From Corallococcus macrosporus (lineage in GTDB: Bacteria > Myxococcota > Myxococcia > Myxococcales > Myxococcaceae): DNA of 64,000 nt. Within the stretch, counting starts at the first letter, position 1; each line of letters begins with the position of its first letter. The notes under the pieces were generated by a model. The model saw only the letters and a program-made list of their open reading frames with translations, ran no database searches and had not been told where the DNA came from. The DNA lies in the NCBI RefSeq assembly GCF_017302985.1, contig NZ_JAFIMU010000017.1:558001-622000 (forward strand). The letters are read 5' to 3'. Made by a program: the position numbers and the translations under genes. This document shows positions 33,563 through 42,309 of the stretch, piece by piece.

Positions 33563-34810
33563 TCAATCCGCCGGTGTTGCACATCGCCCTATGGGCTTGT
33601 CCGCAGGAATTGATGGGTGGGAAGCCCTCGACTGGATTCCGCCAGTGCCCTCCCCACCGGGTTCGCGAGGGGAGAGCCCCGGAGCGGATGTAAACCCCGG
33701 TACCTCGCTGTCCGGCTCCATTGAGACGGCATGTTCGGGAGCACAGGGGACAGCACCAGGCGCCGCATCGGCTTGCACGTTGACGCCAATGCCATGCTCC
33801 TCAACGCAGGAGATGGCCGCTAATGCCTCATCCTGCTCGGCAGCGGAGAGAGGGGCGCTGGAGCCACGAGTCTCAATGCTGGTGCCCTCCTCGAATGACT
33901 CGGCCTGCCCGGTAACGGACTGGCAATTGCCAGGCTCAAGCATCTCGATGCGGGTGAGAGCCTCGGGCGCATTGTCCTGTGCCGAGGTCGACGTGTGAGC
34001 GCCGGGGCTGCACTCCTGCGCTTCAGGGGCCTCGGCAGAGACATTCTCCCGAGGACGTGGGGCGAAAGAGCCGAGCACCCGCGCATCACACGCCTTCAGC
34101 AACACCGGCAGTTGGTGCTGAAGAGCCTGCATGTCGCGCTCGTTCAGAGCGTGCATCGCGCACCGGGCCCACTGGCCCAGGGCTTCGCCGCCCATGACGG
34201 GCAGCAGCCGGGCCTCAATGCCCCTGAAGGCCCTTTGCAGCGATTGGATGAGGAGCAGGTGCCCGGGACGCGCAGCCACCTGGGCCGCCAGCCGCAGCAA
34301 CTCGAACTCCAGCTGGGCGCAGCGCTCGCCGGGGTGCCAGCGCGCCGCGTCCCAGAGCGCGTAGCAGACGGACTCCAACCGGCCCACCTCCGACTCGGAG
34401 GCGTTCGCGCAGCAGTCGGCCAGAAGCTCCGCCAGCACCTGACGCTTGAGGCTGAAGAAGCCCTCCAGCAGCCGCCGGCCCTCCTCGGAGCGCGCGGCAT
34501 GCAGCGCCAGGCCCAGATTTTCCAGCGTGAGCGATTCGTCCAGCGCCACCGCTCGCGCCTGGCGTCCGGGGTGCTGCACCACCAGGCCCCGTGCCGCCAG
34601 CCGCCGCAAGGCCTCGCGCACCGTGCCACGGCTCACGCCATACCAGTGCGCCATCACCCGCTCCGAGGCCAGCCGCCCGTTCCTCGGCAGCCGTCCCAGC
34701 GCGATGTCCTGCTCAATCTGCTGCTCCACATACGCCACCAGCCCCACCCTCACCATCTCCGCCGCCCTTCTCGCCGATGCTTTGCGCATCCAACCAGAGG
34801 GGTCTGACAT
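33563..34810 (-). CDS. GntR-family (FadR-like) transcriptional regulator with long disordered tail
   Basis: 415 aa from ATG 34810 (MSDPSGWMRKASARRAAEMV). Residues about 25-92 are a GntR winged helix: 'GRLASERVMAHWYGVSRGTV', then 'REALRRLAARGLVVQHPGRQ'. Residues about 100-235 form an all-helical FCD-like effector domain ('LLEGFFSLKRQVLAELLADC', 'AQLEFELLRLAAQVAARPGH'). From about 245 to the end is an unusual Glu/Ser/Ala/Pro-rich acidic, probably unstructured tail of some 170 residues. A perfect palindrome (34857-34881) stands 47-71 bases upstream of the start. Its arms fit the GT-N3-AC operator pattern of GntR proteins, so autoregulation is plausible (inference). Confidence 0.8.
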   Translation of the reverse strand: MSDPSGWMRKASARRAAEMVRVGLVAYVEQQIEQDIALGRLPRNGRLASERVMAHWYGVSRGTVREALRRLAARGLVVQHPGRQARAVALDESLTLENLGLALHAARSEEGRRLLEGFFSLKRQVLAELLADCCANASESEVGRLESVCYALWDAARWHPGERCAQLEFELLRLAAQVAARPGHLLLIQSLQRAFRGIEARLLPVMGGEALGQWARCAMHALNERDMQALQHQLPVLLKACDARVLGSFAPRPRENVSAEAPEAQECSPGAHTSTSAQDNAPEALTRIEMLEPGNCQSVTGQAESFEEGTSIETRGSSAPLSAAEQDEALAAISCVEEHGIGVNVQADAAPGAVPCAPEHAVSMEPDSEVPGFTSAPGLSPREPGGEGTGGIQSRASHPSIPADKPIGRCATPAD

Positions 34811-34856
34811 GGACGGGACGAACTGGGGGACCCGCCCTCCGGCGCCGGGCGATGCG

Positions 34857-34881
34857 AACTGGTCCGACAGTCGGACCAGTT
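34857..34881. promoter_or_regulatory. Perfect 25-bp palindrome upstream of the GntR regulator
   Basis: AACTGGTCCGAC and GTCGGACCAGTT are perfect twelve-base arms around one A. It shares the core GTCCGACAGTCGGAC with the 39276-40610 array and the copy at 11287. Each half (GTCCGAC, GTCGGAC) matches GT-N3-AC, the general GntR operator form. Confidence 0.6.
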
Positions 34882-35201
34882 GGGCGACGCCGGTCCCGGC
34901 AGGCGCCTCTGTTCGCGGCTTTACCTTGGTAGCCGATTGCGCACCTCGTGGTCCGACAAGGCAGACTCGTCGGGCGGCGCCGCTCCCTGCGGGGCTTCTG
35001 CCCCTCGCGCGTCGTCCTGGCATCCCATTGCGCACACCGCTGCTGCGCTGCGCGAGGCTCGCGTCTTCGTGGAGGATTCCAGGCCGCACGGCTCGCCCAC
35101 GAACCTTTGCCGACCTGACGGGCCCTCGGAAAGGCAAACGCCTTCCCCCGCGTGATGGCTGGGGAAGGCGTTGGGTGGCACAGGGAATGCTCGCGTGAAG
35201 C
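34882..35201. other. Non-coding gap between GntR regulator and papain-like gene
   Basis: This 320-base stretch is open in several frames but has no ribosome site, start-linked ORF or recognisable family. It holds the downstream hairpin at 35136-35171 and the remainder of the GntR promoter region. I see nothing else in it. Confidence 0.5.
35136..35171 (-). terminator. Hairpin after the papain-like gene
   Basis: AACGCCTTCCCC and GGGGAAGGCGTT are perfect twelve-base arms around a twelve-base loop, 31 bases beyond the gene's stop. Probably a transcription end, without a U-tract. Confidence 0.55.
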
Positions 35202-36212
35202 CTAGCTGGACTCGCTCACGCTGAGGCGACGGCTGGCGCCGCCGTTGCCCTTGCCCAGCGGCTGGGTGTGCTCCAGGTTCGTGCGCGCCAGGGCCTCGCG
35301 CTCTTCCTTCGTGTTCGCGGAGCGGTCCTTCTTCACGGTCATCACACCGCCGCTGTCGTGCTTCTCCTGGGCCTGGTCGATGCTCTTCTTCAGGTCGCTG
35401 GCCTTCACCCAGTAGGCGCCGTTGACGGGGTCGCGCACGCGGTAGAGGTCGTCCTCCGTGCTGTTCGTCAGGCCCGGGTTCACGCCGTCGATGGTGAGCC
35501 AGTGCAACTCGCCGCTCTCCGGGCCCTTCTCGCCTTCCTCCAGCGTCGTGTTGAGCAGTGCGTTGGAGTCCACCAGCGCCAGCGCCATCTGCCCGCGCTT
35601 CAGCGCGCCGCTGAGCGCGTCGGTGTTGCACTCGTCGAAGCCGTTGGTGACCTTGATGCCCATGGAGCCCAGCATGGCGCCCATCTCGTCCGGGGTGGCG
35701 CCGTCGTCCAGGTTCACCTGCACGCGGTCCTTCACGCCCGCCGTCTCCGACGTGGCCAGCGTGTCCGCCTTGTTGCGCACCTTCTCCCGGGCCTCCTGCT
35801 GCGTCAGCGGGGCCGCTTCTTCCGCGCCGGCCTGCTCCAGGTAGGTGAGGGTGGCCTCCGCGCAGCCCTTCTTGCTCGTCTGGGCAACGGTGGTCTGGGG
35901 CGCGTTCCAGCCCTCCTCCTTCTGGGCGTCCGTCGCCAGGTTGGCGGGGACCGCGCTGGGCTGGGCCGCCGGGTCGGTGCCCGGGGGCGGGGGGGCGGCC
36001 AGGGACGGCAGGCCCATCTTCTTGGCGCGCTCCGCCTCGAAGGAGTCCAGGTAACGCCCTTCGGCGGCGTTGAGCGGCTTGGCGTCCGGTGCGTCCGGCA
36101 AGGGCTCCTTCACGGACTTGGCGGCGGCCGCCATCTCCGCGCGGGCCTGCTCCTGGGCCTGGCGGATGCGGGCCATGACCGAATCGATCTTGGAGCCAAT
36201 GTTGAGGGCCAC
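35202..36212 (-). CDS. Candidate papain-like cysteine hydrolase of unknown role
   Basis: 336 aa from ATG 36212 (MALNIGSKIDSVMARIRQAQ), with AGGAGA upstream. Residues 1-105 are helical then Pro/Ala-rich and probably flexible. From about 105 a papain-like pattern appears. Q111 and C117 ('QTSKKGCAEATLTYLEQAGA') have exactly the six-residue Gln-to-Cys spacing of papain. H237 ('GELHWLTIDGVNPG') and D261 ('YRVRDPVNGAYWVKASDLKK') follow in the order and context seen in C39/C70-type folds. There is no signal peptide. It is divergent from the kinase-TPR gene across 170 bases. It could be a cytoplasmic peptidase, a transglutaminase-like enzyme or a secreted effector. No known family is recognised by eye. 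Confidence 0.65.
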   Translation of the reverse strand: MALNIGSKIDSVMARIRQAQEQARAEMAAAAKSVKEPLPDAPDAKPLNAAEGRYLDSFEAERAKKMGLPSLAAPPPPGTDPAAQPSAVPANLATDAQKEEGWNAPQTTVAQTSKKGCAEATLTYLEQAGAEEAAPLTQQEAREKVRNKADTLATSETAGVKDRVQVNLDDGATPDEMGAMLGSMGIKVTNGFDECNTDALSGALKRGQMALALVDSNALLNTTLEEGEKGPESGELHWLTIDGVNPGLTNSTEDDLYRVRDPVNGAYWVKASDLKKSIDQAQEKHDSGGVMTVKKDRSANTKEEREALARTNLEHTQPLGKGNGGASRRLSVSESS

Positions 36213-36382
36213 GGGGGTCTCCTGTCGCTTCTGGGTCTTTTTTCTCCCGCATTATCCGCGGGAGACTTCGGAGGTTGCTTCCGGATTACAGGATCTGAAG
36301 GGAACGCGCGATTTCCGACGCAACCAGGCGGGCGTCCGGGCCGAAGAACATGGAATCCTGGAATGAGGGGTACACTGGACCC

Positions 36383-39199
36383 ATGGCGAACCGGCATGAC
36401 AGGGACGACGGGCCTTCGGCGCCTGGCTCCGCACCGCGAGTTTCGGCGTCGCGGGAATCCTACGGTACGGGTAGAGCGAACGCCTCCGCGACGGGGCGGG
36501 GTGGGGCGGAGTCCTCGGCGCCTTCGCGCGGGGCGGGGGGCGAGTCGCAGCGCCTTTCGTCGCGGCAGGTGGGCCGGTTCGTCCCTCTGAAGGTGCTGGG
36601 GCAGGGCGGCATGGGGGTGGTGTACGCCGCCTATGATCCGGACCTGGACCGCAAGGTGGCGCTGAAGCTTCTGCGGGTGAAGGGCGGCCACGAGGACCTG
36701 GAGCAGGGCCGGGCACGGCTATTGCGCGAGGCGCAGGCCATGGCGCGCATCTCCCACCCCAACGTCATCCCCGTGTTCGAGGTGGGGCAGTGGGAGCAGC
36801 AGATCTACGTGGCGATGGCGCTGGTGGACGGCGGCACGCTGCGGGACTGGACGAAAGCGAAGCCCCGGACGTGGCAGGAGCTCTTGGACAAGTACCTGGC
36901 GGCGGGCCGGGGGCTGGAGGCGGCGCACGTGGCGGGGCTGGTGCACCGCGACTTCAAGCCGGCCAACGTGCTGGTGGGCAAGGACGGGCGCGTCTACGTC
37001 ACGGACTTCGGCCTGGCGCGGCCCATGGGCGAGGTGGAGGACGACGAGGACGACGGCGAGCGCACTCGGCCGGTGGGGGACGACTCGCCGCTGAACTCGC
37101 AGCTCACGCAGGCGGGGCTGGTGATGGGCACGCCCGCCTATATGTCGCCGGAGCAGTTCCGGGGCGAGCTGCTGGACTCGCGGTCGGATCAATTCAGCTT
37201 CTGCGCGGCGCTGTACCGCGCGCTGTATGGCATCCGCCCCTTCGACCCGGACGAGCTGTCGCGGGTGGCGTCGCAGCTGCGGGCCCGGGGCGGGACGGAT
37301 GACGAGCCGGGCGTGACGGAGGCCGCGGCGGTGCAGGTGCTGCCGCCGTCGCCCATCCTGGAGCCGCCGCGCGACTCGAAGGTGCCGGCGTGGGTGCGCC
37401 GCGCGCTGATGAAGGGGCTGTCGCTGGAGCCTCGGGACCGCTTCCGCTCCATGGAGGAGTTGCTGACGGTGCTGGGGCAGCGGGAGCGGCGGGCCCTGCT
37501 CCAGCGCCGCGCGGGCGCCGCGGTGGCGGCCACGGTGGTGCTGGGCGTGGCGGGCGGCGTGGCGTGGTCCCGCTCGCAGGTGTGCGAGGGCGCGGCGGAC
37601 CTGGTGGCGGAGCGCTGGAGCCCGGACGCGCGGGAGAAGGTGACGCAGGCGTTCCTCGCGACGAAGAGCCCGGTGGCGCAGGACATGGCGCGCCGGGTGG
37701 GCGAGGTGCTGGACGGCTACGGCTTGGAGTGGGCGAAGCAGCACACGGTGGCGTGCGAGGACACGCGCGTGCGCGAGGTGCAGACGGAGGCGCTGCTGTC
37801 CCAGCGTTTCGTGTGCCTGGAGCGGCGGCGCAAGGACCTGGGCGCGCTGGTGGCCACGCTCCAGACGGCGGACGTGGCGCTGGTGGACAAGTCGCTGGAC
37901 GCCGCCTACGCGCTGCCCTCGCCGGGCGACTGCGCGGACGTGGAGGCGCTGACGGAGCTGCAGCCCCGGCCAGCGGACCCCGCGAGGCGCGCGGAGCTGG
38001 AGGCGCTGGAGGGCGAGCTGGCGGAGGTGAAGGCGCGCGTGGACCTGAGCCGGATGCCCAAGGCGCTGGAGCTGGCGAAGGCGGCGGAGGCTCGCGTCAT
38101 GGCCACGGGCTACCTGCCGTTGATGGCGGAGCTGCGCTTCCACCTGGGCTGGGCGCAGGCGGTGCTGGGCGACAAGGCCGCGGGCGGCGCGGTGCTGGAG
38201 CAGGCCGTCTACGACGCGGAGGCGGGCCGGGCGGACCGGCTGGCCGTGTCGGTGATGAACAAGCTGCTCTTCGTGGACGGCGAGCAGGAGCAGTTCGCGC
38301 TCGCGCAGCGCTGGGGCCGGCTGGGCGAGGCGACGCTGAAGCGCGTGGGCGGCGACGCGGTGCTCGAGTCCGACCTCAAGGTGAACGCGGCCAACCTGGC
38401 GCTGATGCAAGACCACCCGGACGACGCGCTGAAGCTGTTGGAGCAGGCGTCGGGGCTGCTGGCGAAGGCGCTGCCAGAGGGACATCCCAAGCGGGCTCGG
38501 GTGGCGTTCACGCTGGGGCGCACGCTGCTGGAGACGGGCAAGAGCGCGCAGGCGGTGACGGTGCTGAAGGACGCGCTCGCCCAGACGGAGAAGGCCGTGG
38601 GCCCCGTGCACCTGGACACGGCGCGTCGGCATCAGGCGCTGTCCATGGCGCTGCGCGAAGAGAAGGACTTCGCCGGAGCGCTGGAGCACGCGCGGGTGTC
38701 CGTGTCGCTGCACCGCACGCTGCTGGGGAATCAGAGCGTGAAGCTGGCGGAGGCGCTGGACGAGGAGGGGATGAGCCTGCTCGCGCTCAAGCGCTACGAG
38801 GACGCGCTGCGGGACTACGAGGAAGCGCTGAAGGTGAAGCAGGCCAAGCTGGGGCCGGACGACGAGCTGGTCTATTACTCGCTGGACGGCGTCGGGCAGG
38901 CGCTGCTGGGCCTGGGCCGCACGCACGACGCGATTGCCCCGCTGAAGCAGGCGCTGTCGTTCAAGGACGCGCAGGAGGACTCGCTGGGCGAGTCCGGCTT
39001 CGCGCTGGCGCAGGCGTTGTGGAAGGAAGGCGAGGAGGCGGAGGCGCGAGACATGGCCTCACAGGCGCTCGCGCGCTTCACATCCGCGGGCCGCACCGCG
39101 CAGTCGAAGGAGGTGGAGGCCTGGCTCTCCGCCCGGCCCGCTCCGGCGGTGAAGGCCGTGCAGGTGTCCGGCGTGCGCGGCGGCAAGCGCCGGCGGTAG
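36383..39199 (+). CDS. Membrane Ser/Thr protein kinase with extracytoplasmic TPR domain
   Basis: 938 aa from ATG 36383. A Ser/Ala-rich leader (1-60) precedes a Hanks-type kinase domain of roughly 65-365. It has the glycine loop VLGQGGMGVVYAAY (71-84), K95 in VALKLL, HRD at 188-190 ('LVHRDFKPANVLV'), DFG at 208-210, and 'GTPAYMSPEQF'. All catalytic residues are intact. An acidic insert (EVEDDEDDGERT) lies in the activation segment. One membrane helix (AAVAATVVLGVAGGVAW, near 376-394) leads to about 540 residues of TPR-like helices ('KSAQAVTVLKDALAQTEKAV', 'RYEDALRDYEEALKVKQAKL'). Myxobacteria encode many kinases of this plan, which are thought to sense protein partners. Confidence 0.92.
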   Translation: MANRHDRDDGPSAPGSAPRVSASRESYGTGRANASATGRGGAESSAPSRGAGGESQRLSSRQVGRFVPLKVLGQGGMGVVYAAYDPDLDRKVALKLLRVKGGHEDLEQGRARLLREAQAMARISHPNVIPVFEVGQWEQQIYVAMALVDGGTLRDWTKAKPRTWQELLDKYLAAGRGLEAAHVAGLVHRDFKPANVLVGKDGRVYVTDFGLARPMGEVEDDEDDGERTRPVGDDSPLNSQLTQAGLVMGTPAYMSPEQFRGELLDSRSDQFSFCAALYRALYGIRPFDPDELSRVASQLRARGGTDDEPGVTEAAAVQVLPPSPILEPPRDSKVPAWVRRALMKGLSLEPRDRFRSMEELLTVLGQRERRALLQRRAGAAVAATVVLGVAGGVAWSRSQVCEGAADLVAERWSPDAREKVTQAFLATKSPVAQDMARRVGEVLDGYGLEWAKQHTVACEDTRVREVQTEALLSQRFVCLERRRKDLGALVATLQTADVALVDKSLDAAYALPSPGDCADVEALTELQPRPADPARRAELEALEGELAEVKARVDLSRMPKALELAKAAEARVMATGYLPLMAELRFHLGWAQAVLGDKAAGGAVLEQAVYDAEAGRADRLAVSVMNKLLFVDGEQEQFALAQRWGRLGEATLKRVGGDAVLESDLKVNAANLALMQDHPDDALKLLEQASGLLAKALPEGHPKRARVAFTLGRTLLETGKSAQAVTVLKDALAQTEKAVGPVHLDTARRHQALSMALREEKDFAGALEHARVSVSLHRTLLGNQSVKLAEALDEEGMSLLALKRYEDALRDYEEALKVKQAKLGPDDELVYYSLDGVGQALLGLGRTHDAIAPLKQALSFKDAQEDSLGESGFALAQALWKEGEEAEARDMASQALARFTSAGRTAQSKEVEAWLSARPAPAVKAVQVSGVRGGKRRR

Positions 39200-39275
39200 G
39201 CCTGCGAACGAAAGACGGTTCGTAGGGGGACGGAGGTCCGCCCGCTGGGGCTTCCCGTCAGCGGTGCCCCGCACG

Positions 39276-40610
39276 AACCTGTCCGACAGTCGGACAGGTT
39301 TGACCCCACGGGCGTCTGAAGCGGCCGCTACATCCGAGCAGCGGAAACCTGTCCGACAGTCGGATAGGTTTGACCCCCGGTCGGCTGGGGTGGACGCTGC
39401 AGCCGAGCAGCGGAACTGGTCCGACAGTCGGATAGGTTTGACCCCCTGTGGTTGGGATGGCCGCTGCAGCCGAGCCGCGGAACTGGTCCGACAGTCGGAC
39501 AGGTTTGACCCCCTGTGGCTGGGATGGCTGCTGCAGCCAGGCAACTGGACTGCTCCGTTCGTGGGACAAGTTTGGCCCCCCGTGGCTGAGGTGTGGCCGT
39601 TCCGCCTGAGCCGCGGAGCTGGTCCAACAGTCGGACAGCTTGAGGGTGCTTCGGACGAGAGGTGTCCGCTCCAGCCGGGCAGCCGAACTGGTCCGACAGT
39701 CGGACGGGTTCAGCCCCTCCCTCAGGACGGAGGCTGCTCCAGCTGGGCTGCGGAGTTGGTTCGACAGTCGGACAGGTTGAAGCCGCGTCGGGCGGGAGGT
39801 GGCCGCTCCATCCGGAGGGCGGAACTGGTCCGACAGTCGGATGAGTTGGGCCGCGTTGAGCGGGAGGTGGCCGCACCCTCTGGAGAGCGGAACTGGTCCG
39901 ACAATCGGATCCGTTGGGACCCTGCGGTAGGGCGAGGCCGCGCCATCCGGAGAGCAGAGCAGGTCCGACAGTCCGACTGGTTGGGGCCGCCTCAGCCGGT
40001 AGAGGGTCGTTCCATCCGAGCAGCGGAACTGGTCCGACAGTCGGACTGGTTGCAACCGCGTCGGGCAGGAGGTGGTCGTTCCATCCGAGCAGCGAAACTG
40101 GTCCGACAGTCGGACTGGTTGCAACCGCGTCGGGCAGGAGGTGGTCGTTCCATCCGAGCAGCGGAACCGGTCCGACAGTCGGACTGGTTGCAACCGCGTC
40201 GGGCAGGAGATGGTCGTTCCATCCGCGCAGCGAAACCGGTCCGACAATCGGGCAGGTTGCAGCCGCGTCGGGCAGAAGATGGTCGCTTCATTCGAGCAGC
40301 GGAACCGGTCCGACAGTCGGGTGGGTTGCCGCCGCGTCGGGCAGGAGGTGGCCGCTTCATCCAAAGCGCGGAACTGAACCCGACAGTCGGACAGGTTTGG
40401 CCCCTGTGGCAGGGCGAGGTCGCTCCGTCTGGATAGCGGGACTGGTCCGACAGTCGGACAGGTTGGATCCGCCTCGGGCCGGAGGTGGCCGTTCCATCCG
40501 AGCAGCGGAACCTGTCCGACAGTCAGACCCGTTGAGCCCCTGCGACCGTGCGAGGCCGCTCCATCTGGAACTCGGGACTGGTCCGATAGGTTGGGGCCGC
40601 GTCGGGCGGG
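39276..40610. repeat. Tandem array of about 20 palindrome-centred units, 67-70 bp each
   Basis: The core GTCCGACAGTCGGAC or a close variant begins at 39281, 39351, 39419, 39486, 39622, 39691, 39759, 39828, 39896, 39963, 40032, 40101, 40170, 40239, 40308, about 40378, 40445, 40514 and 40581 (last truncated), with one badly decayed unit near 39547. Ten units keep the 14-base GTCCGACAGTCGGA exactly. The ~44-base linkers are also related, with two flavours: one begins TTTGACCCC, the other TTGCAACCGCGTCGGGC. The units at 40032, 40101 and 40170 are nearly identical, so the middle expanded recently. The array fills the gap between the converging kinase and sdaA genes. The spacing is not a CRISPR pattern because linkers repeat too, and no cas genes are near. 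Confidence 0.9.
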
Positions 40611-40731
40611 CGTGCCCGGCATGGCGGGCCGGGACCTGGGCCGTCTCCGCGTGGCCCGTACCGGTGGCACCGGCGTTCGCGGTGCTCGGCGGCCAGCACG
40701 GATGGGGGCGCTTCTCAAGCCGCCGGATGTC

Positions 40732-42144
<1,413 letters not shown>

Positions 42145-42309
42145 GGGGGCCACCATGCCATGTCCAACCCGCGCCGCCTGTCACACCCCGCTCACGACGC
42201 GCTGCATGCATCCAGTTCAAGTCATGCAGGCCGCAAGGCAACACGTCGCGCGTGCGCTCGTCCCTCCGGGCGTGGGGGAAGTTGCCATCCCAAGCATGAC
42301 GCGTCCGGG

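Noticed and set aside
36244-36264. Terminator hairpin (CTCCCGC/GCGGGAG) next to a T-run
   Set aside because: The T-run precedes the stem on the plus strand and the A-run follows it on the minus strand, so it cannot end transcription in either direction. It lies in the leader of the papain-like gene.
39276-40610. CRISPR array
   Set aside because: The segments between palindromes are themselves related to one another, unit length is 67-70 bp, and there are no cas genes or leader.
39258-40718. Repeat protein of about 480 residues on the minus strand, or 390 residues on the plus strand
   Set aside because: Unit lengths of 67, 68 and 70 bp shift the frame, both strands are equally open, and there is no ribosome site. 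Conservation follows the DNA palindrome.
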